The notes below the pieces were generated by a model. That model did not search any database, had not been told where the DNA came from, and was given only the letters and a program-made list of their open reading frames with translations. Of a stretch of 11,357 nucleotides of DNA, positions 1 to 7,500 are shown one piece after another (positions within the stretch are counted from its first letter, which is position 1; every line of letters starts with the position of its first letter). This stretch comes from Spirochaetia bacterium UBA5550 (GTDB lineage: Bacteria; Spirochaetota; UBA4802; UBA5550), in contig DINC01000254.1 of the NCBI GenBank assembly GCA_002425885.1, positions 21,226 through 32,582 on the forward strand, in the 5' to 3' direction. The translations under genes were made by a program, and so were the position numbers.

Positions 1-457
1 AGCTGACCTGATTACACTTGCTTCAGAATCATTCAATGATGGGGAGTACCTTGACCGGGAATACAGCTGTGAAGGTAAAGACCTCTCCCCGGAGCTGCAC
101 TGGACATATCACGGAAAAGCTGAAAGTTTTGCTTTAACATGTGAAGATCCCGACGCGCCGGGTGGCACTTTTGTACACTGGGTAATTTATAATATTCCCG
201 GCTCAGTTAAGAAACTGCCGAAAGGTTTCCCAAGGAGTTCCGGCGGGGGTGGAAGTCTTCAGGGAGTAAATGACTTCGGTGAATCAGGATATAATGGCCC
301 ATGCCCTCCCCCCGGAAAACCGCACAGATATGTATTTACAGTCTATGCCCTTGATGCAAAAATTTCTGACAGGGATATGAGACTGCCGGAATTTAAAAAA
401 CTTATAAAAGGACACGTCCTGGGGAGTGCGGGTATTACAGGGTTGTATAAAAGATAA
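1..457 (+). CDS. YbhB/YbcL-family phosphatidylethanolamine-binding-like protein (5' partial)
   Basis: The reading frame is open from base 2 to a TAA at 455-457 and gives 151 residues; the start lies outside the window. The family fold is recognisable from DPDAP (visible residues 49-53), HWVIYNIP (59-66), the Gly-rich stretch GGGG (81-84), and GYNGPCPPPGKPHRYVF (96-112). Together these build the small anion-binding pocket of PEBP/RKIP-like proteins. The end, GHVLGSAGITGLYK, is also typical. Family members are about 150-180 residues, so probably only a few N-terminal residues, or a signal peptide, are missing. Bacterial members have no settled biochemical role; ligand or phospholipid headgroup binding is inferred from the fold. 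The gene converges on the dehydratase gene with 6 bp between the stop codons. Family assignment is firm; function is unknown. Confidence 0.93.
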   Translation, partial: ADLITLASESFNDGEYLDREYSCEGKDLSPELHWTYHGKAESFALTCEDPDAPGGTFVHWVIYNIPGSVKKLPKGFPRSSGGGGSLQGVNDFGESGYNGPCPPPGKPHRYVFTVYALDAKISDRDMRLPEFKKLIKGHVLGSAGITGLYKR

Positions 458-463
458 GGGTGA

Positions 464-1372
464 TTAACTCATTCCCGCGATTTTGCCGAAGCAGAGTATA
501 CGTCCCTGATCATCCTGAAGTCTGTAATCAGTTTCCGTATAACTCAGAAACACTTTGCTTTCGAGATAAACAGGCCTGCAGAAAATAATAGAAAAATGTC
601 CCGGATTGAAACCTTCGATACAGAGCTTTGACATTATCATGTTCGCTGTACACAACCCCTGGATGAAGGGCCTGCCGAAACCGAAGAGGCTTGAAGTAAA
701 CTTCCTTGTGTGGACAATATTCTTATCTCCTGAAGCCTGTCCGTAATCCCGGGCGTAATTCTCATTGATGTACAGCTCATGGGTTGTACCCCCCTCAAGC
801 TTATCAGCAGGTATACGGGTTATCCCCCTGAACTCACCCGTGTCATTAACTTTGAGCCTGTCGAGATATTTAAACGGGACCTCCTTAATTACAAAATGGT
901 CTTTCACTTCCATATAGACCTCGTCATCACGCATAACACGTGTTGTGCCTATTATAGCTGCTTTGTCCGCCTTTATGCGTAGAACCTCTTCAAAGGCATA
1001 ATCAATTATATATGATTCCCCTGCTTTCATAATGGAGTTAACTTTTATATCGCTCTTGAGATGAAGGAGGTGTCTGAAATTAACACCAATCTCCCTGAGA
1101 ATTGACATCATCCCCACAGCCCCTGAATATCCGTAAACAGTGAAGGGAACTTCCACTTCATCAGGAACATTATAAAGTCTGTGCCACCTCTTCCTCGTTG
1201 ATTCCCTGTATAAGAAATTACTGTCTCTGCCGTAACGGGGTTCTTTAAACTCAAGCCTGTGAGGGCGGAGTACGGCTTTAATTGCGGCTCTATAATAAAA
1301 CCAGTTATAGCTGAAAGTGCCGGGATGCCCGTGATTTACAACCGGCAGATATTTTACTTCGTGCTTCATCAT
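464..1372 (-). CDS. MaoC-like double-hotdog dehydratase/hydratase
   Basis: This is a 302-residue protein. The C-terminal half carries the hydratase-2 signature: YARDYGQASGDKNIVH (residues 206-221) has the expected catalytic Asp216 and His221, followed by GFGRPFIQGLCTANMI (231-246), the usual place of the 'HGM' helix. The N-terminal half (about 75-170) looks like a second hotdog without a recognisable catalytic motif, as in two-domain (R)-specific enoyl-CoA hydratases. The expected reaction is reversible hydration of 2-enoyl thioesters, in fatty-acid or polyhydroxyalkanoate-type metabolism, in the cytoplasm; the substrate cannot be read from the sequence. I start at the ATG ending at 1372 because GGAG lies just upstream; the following ATG (1369) has the better spacing of about 6 nt. 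The frame is open further upstream to 1567, but that extension is AT-rich, has no ribosome binding site, and would overlap the divergent gene. No fatty-acid genes adjoin it. Confidence 0.82.
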   Translation of the reverse strand: MMKHEVKYLPVVNHGHPGTFSYNWFYYRAAIKAVLRPHRLEFKEPRYGRDSNFLYRESTRKRWHRLYNVPDEVEVPFTVYGYSGAVGMMSILREIGVNFRHLLHLKSDIKVNSIMKAGESYIIDYAFEEVLRIKADKAAIIGTTRVMRDDEVYMEVKDHFVIKEVPFKYLDRLKVNDTGEFRGITRIPADKLEGGTTHELYINENYARDYGQASGDKNIVHTRKFTSSLFGFGRPFIQGLCTANMIMSKLCIEGFNPGHFSIIFCRPVYLESKVFLSYTETDYRLQDDQGRILCFGKIAGMS

Positions 1373-1467
1373 TTTCTCCGGAGAAAGAATCAGCAGCATA
1401 AAAAACAAAGGCCCGGTGTTTGTCCAGTAAAATAAAGATACATTCATGCGAAAATATAGATCGCCGG

Positions 1468-1497
1468 ATAATAAAATAATATGTATTATTTTATTAT
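1468..1497. repeat. Perfect A/T-only inverted repeat (13-4-13) in the divergent intergenic region
   Basis: Arms ATAATAAAATAAT (1468-1480) and ATTATTTTATTAT (1485-1497) are exact reverse complements separated by ATGT (1481-1484). The most upstream ATG of the PAS gene lies in the loop, and the second in-frame ATG (1496) begins in the right arm. The element sits about 95 bp upstream of the start of the divergent dehydratase gene. It could be a dimer-binding operator for one or both genes, or an RNA hairpin at the PAS gene start. AT-rich intergenic DNA can produce such repeats by chance, so a function is inference. Confidence 0.7.
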
Positions 1498-2578
1498 GAA
1501 AATACTCCACATACTCCTGAAAAATAATGAAGAACAGCTTATGCAGAAGATACTCGATTATTCGCACAGGCAGGGCTATGTAAAATACACTTCAACACTG
1601 AAGGAAGCCTGGCGCATATCAATACAGGGTCTATCAGATGCTGTATGCGAAACAATTGAATCAGGACGGGAAGTGGAACTTACCCCCGATGAAAACTACG
1701 CGGAAGATCCCGCTGCAGCATTTGGTATACTCGAAGCCAAAAGACACAGAGAAAGGGGAATTTCATACTCAATGTTCATGGGACTCTTCAAGTATTACAG
1801 AGAATGCTATTCCGATCTTGTAAAAGAACAGAATTATCCGATAGAGGTTAAATACCGCTACATCCTTTTTATGGACCGGGTCTTTGATAGAATTGAAATA
1901 GGCTTCTCCTCGACCTGGGCCGAACTCAGCGGTGAGGAGAAATCAGATGAACTGAAAAATTCCAACAGGCTAATGACTAATGAAAAAAACATGTATCTTA
2001 CTGTAGTTGAAAGCCTTGCTTCTCCTGTATTTTTTTTAAACAGCAGCAGGCACGTGGTATATATAAACCGCGCTGCATCCAGGCTTCTGAATCTGTCTCA
2101 CACTCCCGGCAGTTATTATTATAACCGCAATGATTTAGACATTAATCTCCCGGAGTGGATTAAAAGTTACTCCGAAATATTTTTTAATGAAGCGCAGAGT
2201 GAACTCTGCTTTGAAACCGGTGACCCGCTGGAACAGAATTCAAAGAAATACCAGGGCCGTATCGCGCGCATGGAGGACGTAAGCGGGAAATACAGCGGCT
2301 CAGTAATAATTCTCAGCGATATTACAGACAGAATAGAGGCTGAAAATAAAATCAGGGCGCAGAAAGATGAACTTCAGAAAGCTCTTTCTGACATAAAGAA
2401 ACTTCGCGGGATTCTACCGATATGCGCCAGCTGCAAAAAGATCAGGAATGATGAGGGGTACTGGGACCAGGTTGAAATTTATATAAGCGAACATTCCGAA
2501 GCTGAATTCAGCCACGGATTATGCCCGGACTGTATAAAAAAACTTTATCCTGATTTGAAAATACATAAAGAAAAGTGA
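1481..2578 (+). CDS. Soluble PAS-domain sensor protein with C-terminal four-cysteine motif
   Basis: This is a 365-residue protein with no membrane segment. Residues about 8-145 form an all-helical sensor region containing GYVKYTSTLKEAWRISI (32-48) and RHRERGISYSMFMGLFKYYR (88-107), a module I recall N-terminal to PAS domains in signalling proteins. Residues about 168-285 are a PAS domain ending in the usual DITDR. A short coiled coil (286-308) follows, then ILPICASCKKIRNDEGYW (311-328) and FSHGLCPDC (343-351). Cys315, Cys318, Cys348 and Cys351 could bind zinc or iron or act as a redox switch. No histidine kinase, GGDEF, receiver or HTH domain is present, so its output is unknown; it may act through partner proteins. 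Start choice is uncertain: ATG 1481 and ATG 1496 both lack a clear ribosome binding site and lie in an inverted repeat. A start at 1541 would cut the helical module. Confidence 0.83.
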   Translation: MYYFIMKILHILLKNNEEQLMQKILDYSHRQGYVKYTSTLKEAWRISIQGLSDAVCETIESGREVELTPDENYAEDPAAAFGILEAKRHRERGISYSMFMGLFKYYRECYSDLVKEQNYPIEVKYRYILFMDRVFDRIEIGFSSTWAELSGEEKSDELKNSNRLMTNEKNMYLTVVESLASPVFFLNSSRHVVYINRAASRLLNLSHTPGSYYYNRNDLDINLPEWIKSYSEIFFNEAQSELCFETGDPLEQNSKKYQGRIARMEDVSGKYSGSVIILSDITDRIEAENKIRAQKDELQKALSDIKKLRGILPICASCKKIRNDEGYWDQVEIYISEHSEAEFSHGLCPDCIKKLYPDLKIHKEK

Positions 2579-2657
2579 TTTATTCTTTCATTTATCCTAT
2601 CTTAAAACAGCCCGCTGACGATAGAGATTCACTCTTATATATTGAAATAAATATACC

Positions 2658-2687
2658 TTGACACAGGCTCTTTTATAAGAATTATTC
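2658..2687 (+). promoter_or_regulatory. Putative sigma-70-type promoter of the YhhN-family gene
   Basis: A perfect -35 hexamer TTGACA lies at 2658-2663. An 18-bp spacer leads to TTATTC (2682-2687), a weak -10 match; ATTATT at 2681 with 17 bp spacing is the alternative. The next gene starts at 2720, leaving a leader of about 25-30 nt that includes the ribosome binding site. The -35 is convincing and the -10 is not. Confidence 0.5.
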
Positions 2688-2698
2688 ACAATAATTCT
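2678..2698. promoter_or_regulatory. Putative operator: 9-3-9 inverted repeat over the -10 region
   Basis: AGAATTATT (2678-2686) and AATAATTCT (2690-2698) are perfect reverse complements around CAC. The repeat covers the expected -10 and transcription start of the YhhN-family gene, the classical place for a dimeric repressor site. Its A/T-rich make-up is loosely similar to sites of Fur-type regulators, but the spacing does not match the canonical Fur or PerR boxes, so I do not name the regulator. Confidence 0.45.
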
Positions 2699-2709
2699 CT
2701 GTGCTATAT

Positions 2710-2714
2710 GGAGG
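2710..2714 (+). promoter_or_regulatory. Ribosome binding site that sets the start of the YhhN-family gene
   Basis: GGAGG lies 5 nt before the ATG at 2720. An in-frame ATG at 2708 overlaps this GGAGG and has no Shine-Dalgarno sequence of its own, so 2720 is the better start. Confidence 0.8.
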
Positions 2715-2719
2715 TTTGT

Positions 2720-3382
2720 ATGAATACGGCACTGGCGGTGAAAATCCTTATAATATCAGCATCTGTGATGTTTATCATACGACAGGCTTCTGTCCTGATG
2801 AAAAAAAAGTTCATCAGACTCACAACTACACCTATTATTACATACTTCATATGCGGGCTGGCGGTTGTTGGCGTTTTCAACTTCAGCCAGGGTAATGAAT
2901 GGCTTATACTGGCAGCCCTGGGTTTATCACTAATCGCTGACGCTGTACTTATGAGTGAGTCATCGGATCTTTTTGCACATGGTCTTATCTTCTTTCTCGG
3001 TACTCATATTCTTTACAACATAGTATTTGCCACTGGTTATTCTTTTCTCTTAAGTGATATACTTTCAGGAGCTATACTCATTGTGCTAATGGTTTTTCTT
3101 ATCTACAAGTTTCACAAATCAGGTAATCTCGGGAAAATGCTGCTGCCGGTTATTGTTTATGTCTCTGCTCTTTCACTGATAGTATTTTTTTCTGTCAATG
3201 GCTACATGAGAATTCATGACATATCACATGCCATGATGATGTGGGGTGCAATTTTATTTTATATATCAGATGCTATACTGGGGTGGAACCAGTTTATAAA
3301 GTATTTTAAATTCGGCACATTTTATATATGGCTGTTTTACGCGCCGGGGCAGTTTCTTATAGCGCTGTCACTGTTTTACTGA
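2720..3382 (+). CDS. YhhN/TMEM86-family membrane protein, lysoplasmalogenase-like
   Basis: The protein has 220 residues and is almost entirely hydrophobic, with about eight membrane segments. Family landmarks are present: LIADAVLM (71-78), FFLGTHILY (91-99), ILFYISDAILG (178-188) and FYAPGQFLIA (206-215). These acidic and His-containing positions within the membrane are those conserved in YhhN/TMEM86 proteins. The characterised eukaryotic members hydrolyse the vinyl-ether bond of lysoplasmalogens, releasing a fatty aldehyde; bacterial members are mostly uncharacterised. If the activity is conserved here, it would fit an organism that makes or meets plasmalogen lipids, but this is inference. 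The gene stands alone in its direction, with its own promoter-like element and a possible operator upstream and inverted repeats downstream. It starts 141 bp after the PAS gene ends, so a separate transcript is more likely than an operon. Confidence 0.85.
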   Translation: MNTALAVKILIISASVMFIIRQASVLMKKKFIRLTTTPIITYFICGLAVVGVFNFSQGNEWLILAALGLSLIADAVLMSESSDLFAHGLIFFLGTHILYNIVFATGYSFLLSDILSGAILIVLMVFLIYKFHKSGNLGKMLLPVIVYVSALSLIVFFSVNGYMRIHDISHAMMMWGAILFYISDAILGWNQFIKYFKFGTFYIWLFYAPGQFLIALSLFY

Positions 3383-3421
3383 TCATAACTGTTTTAAGAA
3401 TGATTCAGAATACAATTTATT

Positions 3422-3493
3422 ATGCCGGTTTAAAGCACTTAATACCGGCATCTTATGATAAAAATCAAAAGCTCCTCCATAAGATCCCGGTAT
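3422..3493. terminator. Nested inverted repeats between convergent genes; possible bidirectional terminator
   Basis: Two stems compete for the same bases. Stem A pairs ATGCCGGT (3422-3429) with ACCGGCAT (3444-3451) over a 14-nt loop. Stem B pairs ATACCGGCATCTTATG (3442-3457) with CATAAGATCCCGGTAT (3478-3493), 15 of 16 positions, over a 20-nt loop. Because they share 3444-3451, only one can form at a time. The position, between the ends of the YhhN-family gene (3382) and the dehydrogenase gene (3588), suggests transcript ends or mRNA 3' stability. Neither strand shows a proper U-run directly after a stem, so intrinsic termination is not proven. The rest of the gap (3383-3587) shows no convincing gene. 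Confidence 0.45.
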
Positions 3494-3587
3494 ACTCACA
3501 TACTCCTGGAACCTGCATGACAATAATTTAAACATTGCCTGAACTGCTGTAATGTAAAGATATCCTGAAGCTTCATAATATCGCTTC

Positions 3588-4544
3588 TTAATTCACTACA
3601 TTTCTTTTTTCCCCTGCGAGAAATGATCTTATGTTTTCTGAAATTTCTTTTACAAGCCGTTTGCGTGATTCGATGCTTGCCCATCCGATATGGGGAGTAA
3701 TTATCAGTTTAGGCGCTTTTAGGAGCGGATCATCAGACGATGGAGGCTCTTTCTCCATCACATCAATTGCCGCGCCTGCGATAACTCTATCGAAAAGAGC
3801 CTGCCGTAGTGCCGCAGGATCAACAATGGGCCCGCGCGCCATGTTGATCAGAAACGCGCTCCTCTTCATCCTGGAAAGAAATTCTTCGTTGATAAGATAC
3901 CGTGAGTAATCAGTGAGAGGCATGTGTATTGAAATAAAATCCGACTCTTTAGCAAGGTCAAATAGATTCAGCCTGCGATATCCTCCGTCACTTTTACTGT
4001 CGTCACGCTTAAGCGCAACTACATTCATTCTGAAAGCGGTGCAGAGTCTGGCAACTTCACTTCCAATTGAACCCATCCCCATTATACCCACGGTTTTACC
4101 TTCCAGGTCAAAGAATGGCCAGGTGCCCAGTGTAAATATATCCGAACTGCTCCATGAGCCGTCATGAGCAGCGCCGTTATACTGAATCAGATTCGTCGAA
4201 AGAGCAAGTATAAATCCAAGAGTAAGCTGTGCAACAGTTGTGGTTGAATACCCCGGAACATTTGCAACAACGATGCCGCGGTTTTTTGCCTCATTGATAT
4301 CTATGTTGTTATATCCCGTTGCGGCTTCGGCGATCATTCTAAGCTTAGGGCACCCTGTGAGCACATCATTACCAATTACAACCTTGTTTGTAATTATTAT
4401 AGTCGCATCACTGCATCTTCCGGTTACATCAGCCGGAGACGTTACCGGATATGAAACAAATTCACCGTAGCGTGCTATTCCTGAAAAATCGATATCGTCA
4501 TAATCAACTGTTGCTGCATCGAGAAACACAATTTTTTCTGCCAT
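3588..4544 (-). CDS. D-2-hydroxyacid dehydrogenase (hydroxypyruvate/glycerate dehydrogenase-like)
   Basis: This is a complete 318-residue cytoplasmic enzyme of the D-isomer-specific 2-hydroxyacid dehydrogenase family, which interconverts 2-oxoacids and D-2-hydroxyacids. TGYNNIDINEAKNRGIVVAN (76-95) and GYSTTTVAQLTLG (98-110) are typical. The Rossmann motif is GMGSIG (156-161). The catalytic triad is Arg237 (NMARGPIVD), Glu266 (DVMEKEPP) and His285 (TPHIGWAS). The position that usually holds the NAD-binding Asp at the end of strand beta-2 is Lys179, followed by Arg180 (VVALKRDD), which favours NADP(H). The overall look is closest to glycerate dehydrogenase/hydroxypyruvate reductase, but the substrate cannot be fixed. 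AAAGGA (4552-4557) lies 7 nt before the ATG. The gene begins 21 bp after the sensor kinase ends, on the same strand, so the two are probably co-transcribed. Confidence 0.93.
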   Translation of the reverse strand: MAEKIVFLDAATVDYDDIDFSGIARYGEFVSYPVTSPADVTGRCSDATIIITNKVVIGNDVLTGCPKLRMIAEAATGYNNIDINEAKNRGIVVANVPGYSTTTVAQLTLGFILALSTNLIQYNGAAHDGSWSSSDIFTLGTWPFFDLEGKTVGIMGMGSIGSEVARLCTAFRMNVVALKRDDSKSDGGYRRLNLFDLAKESDFISIHMPLTDYSRYLINEEFLSRMKRSAFLINMARGPIVDPAALRQALFDRVIAGAAIDVMEKEPPSSDDPLLKAPKLIITPHIGWASIESRKRLVKEISENIRSFLAGEKRNVVN

Positions 4545-4565
4545 AACTTTTTCCTTTGATTAATA

Positions 4566-7500
4566 TTATTTCAATATCTCACTGATTGTCCGGAGAAGCT
4601 CATTCTGCCTGTAAGGTTTATGAACAAACCCCCTGACACCTTCAGCCATCATGGATTGAGAGGCACCGTCAAGGCTGAAGCCCGAGGAGAGAATAGCCCT
4701 GATATCCGGATTAATTTTTTTCATTTCGAGAAAAGCGTCACGCCCGCTCATTTCAGGCATTATCATATCAATGATAACTATATCAATCTCTCTCCACTTC
4801 TCCCTGTATACAGATAGGCCTGCTGCGCCGTTAACAGCTTCAATGACCGAATGTCCCGTGTCAATAAGCATTTCGCTCAGCACATTTCTCACTACAGTTT
4901 CATCATCAATAATAAGAATCCGCTGAGCAGGGATATCCGGTTTCTGCTCAATCTGCTGCTTTTCTGAATCTGCATTACTGTCACCGGACACCGGGAGATA
5001 AATTTTAAAAGTGGTGCCGATCCCCTCTTCACTGTAAACACTTATAGATCCATTATGATTTTTAACAGTCCCGTACACAGAAGCGAGCCCCATTCCAGTA
5101 CCCTTTCCGGAATCCTTAGTAGTAAAAAACGGTTCAAATAGATGTGATTTCACGGCATCACTCATCCCTATTCCTGTATCAGAAACGCTCACTAAAACAT
5201 ACCGCCCGGCACTGATGTCCATCATCTGCACCTTCTGCATATCCGCTTCAACATAAATATCTTCAGTTTCATAGGTAAGAGTTCCGCCATTCGCCATGGC
5301 ATCCCTGGCGTTGAGCCCGAGATTCAGAAGTGCGTTCTGCATTTGTGCGGGATCTCCTGTAACTACAGGGTTCAGAGAATTGAATTTTCTGATAATATTG
5401 ATTCGCCTGTCGATACTGTGCTTCAGCATCTCTATTGTCTCATCAATTAATGGATGCAGGTTTACCTGTACCAGCTGGAACTGGCCCTTTCGCGCGAAAG
5501 CCAGCAGCTTTTTAGTAAGATCTGCTGAACGCATTGCCACTGATATAATTCCGTCAGAATATTTTTTTAGAGCGCTGTCTCCCAGTTTTTTTGAGAGAAT
5601 TTCTGCATACCCCAGAATTCCGCTAAGCTGGTTATTAAAATCATGGGCTACGCCGCCTGCAAGCTGCCCTATGGCATCCATCTTCTGAAGGTGAGATAAC
5701 CGCAGTTCAATTCTTTTCCTTTCGGATATATCACGGACTATAGCTATCATAAAGTTCCTGTCTTCAACCATGAAAGAGGTGAGAGAGACCTCTGCATCAA
5801 TTGGTTCCCCTGCAAAGGTCGTGTGGGTCCATTCAAAAAACTGCGGCGTCCCCTGATATGCCAGTCTCATCTTTTCCATAGCTTTTTCCAGGGACACTGA
5901 TCCATCCGGCTGGAACTCCGGAGAAAATACAGCAGGGGTTTTCCCTATAATATCATCTCTTGTGCAGCGGAACAACTCTTCCGCTTTTGTATTACAGTCG
6001 TTGAAACTATAATTTTCTATTAGAAAGATAGCATCCACCGCTGATTCAAATAAGAGCCGGTATTTCTTTTCACTGAACCTGACAGTCTCCTCCATTTTTT
6101 TTCTTTCAGTAATATCTGTGACCACAGTGATCAGATATTTTTCATCATGCATTCTTATACAGTCAGCAGAAAGCAATCCCTGTCTTATTTCATTTCCTGC
6201 ACCTTTCACAGCTACCTCAAGGTTTCTCACAAAACCATCGTTTTTTATATAATCAATTATCAGATCACGCTGTTCCGGATCATAGTAAAACCCCAGTTCC
6301 TTAACCGTTTTCCCTATAACATCCTCTTTCTGGTAACCGAATAAATTCAGAAACGAATCATTAACTTCAATAAATTCCCCTGTGTCAATAGTGCTTATGG
6401 ACATAACTGCCGGATTAATACTGAAAGCTCTTGAAAATTTTTCTTCACTTTCAAGGAGCTGATGATTGGAATCAACCAGTTCAGAATTCATTGCTTCGAA
6501 CTCCTCCATGGTAGCCTGAAGCTCTTCATTAGTCGCTTCAAGTTCCTCTCTCTGCTGTCTTAAAATCTCTTCATTTTGCTTTCTCTCTGTTATATCCCTG
6601 AACTCGGTTATTCGGACCTCTTTCCCGTGATACGGTATTATTTTTCCGGTTATCTCCACGGGAAAAATTGTGCCGTCTTTTCTCAATGCAACTGCATCAT
6701 AGGGCTGTTCATATCCTGTTTTTATCTTTTCCAGAACAAAATCTCTCCAGGCCGGATCAAGGAGAAGCAGGCCGTTCATCCCGACAAGCTCCGGGTAAGT
6801 ATAACCAGTGAGCCTTGCAAGCCCTTCATTGCACACAATAATTACACCATTGTCATGTATGGCAATCCCGCCGGATGATGCCTCATGAAGAGTCCTGAAC
6901 CTATCCTCACTTTCACTCAACTCTTTTGTCCTCTCGCTGACCATATCCTCCAGCGAATATTCACGCCGCCTGAGATACCCGGACAATAGAGTGACAGCAA
7001 TAGTAAGCATCAGGGCCGAAACACCCCCCATAAGGCCCGTATTACTCAGATGAGTCTTTGTGTATCCCCCTTTTGAAAAGATCTTTATCCCCAGTACCCG
7101 GTCAAAAATAAAAACAGGATAAACCGCCTGCATAAAATTTTTCTCTTTTACATTATATGAATTACCCTCCGGATAAACTGCAAGGCTCTCCTCATGATTA
7201 AGAGTTGTTATATCAATTATCTCAGCATCAAGGTTAAGATTTCTGCTTTTGCTGAAGGACATTGCATAACTGAGTATCATGCGCATGTCTGCTGTGAGAA
7301 AGAGGAATCCTTCCGTCCAATTTTTATTTTTAAAGACCGGAAAAATTACTGACATAAGCTTACCGTTCTTTTTAACATCCCTGAATTCTTCATAACTGAC
7401 AAAAGATGCCATGCCTGTGGCAAGGGAATTTTCTATTGCGTTTCTCCCTTCCCTGGTGGAACGAAGATCATATCCGGGCTTATGCGTTCCCTCAATGATT

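Noticed and set aside
1373..1386. Palindrome TTTCTCCGGAGAAA just upstream of the dehydratase start
   Set aside because: It contains the gene's own ribosome binding site, and a 14-bp perfect palindrome with no spacer is weak evidence for a regulator site; kept only as a possibility.
1373..1567. Upstream extension of the dehydratase frame (65 extra codons)
   Set aside because: It has no ribosome binding site, is A/T-rich with unusual composition, passes through the inverted repeat, and overlaps the start of the divergent PAS gene. The ATG pair at 1369-1372 has GGAG just upstream.
2701..2895. Open frame overlapping the start of the YhhN-family gene in another frame
   Set aside because: It is a shadow; the GGAGG at 2710-2714 and the conserved YhhN motifs belong to the frame starting at 2720.
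3496..3573. Small 26-codon frame after the dehydrogenase on the minus strand
   Set aside because: No convincing ribosome binding site, no recognisable peptide, and it is short enough to be open by chance.
5296..5688. 130-codon open frame on the plus strand
   Set aside because: It lies antisense within the HisKA/HATPase coding region of the kinase, shows no family resemblance, and is explained as a by-product of codon use in the real gene.
6147..6344. 65-codon open frame on the plus strand
   Set aside because: Antisense to the PAS 2 region of the kinase, with no recognisable motif.
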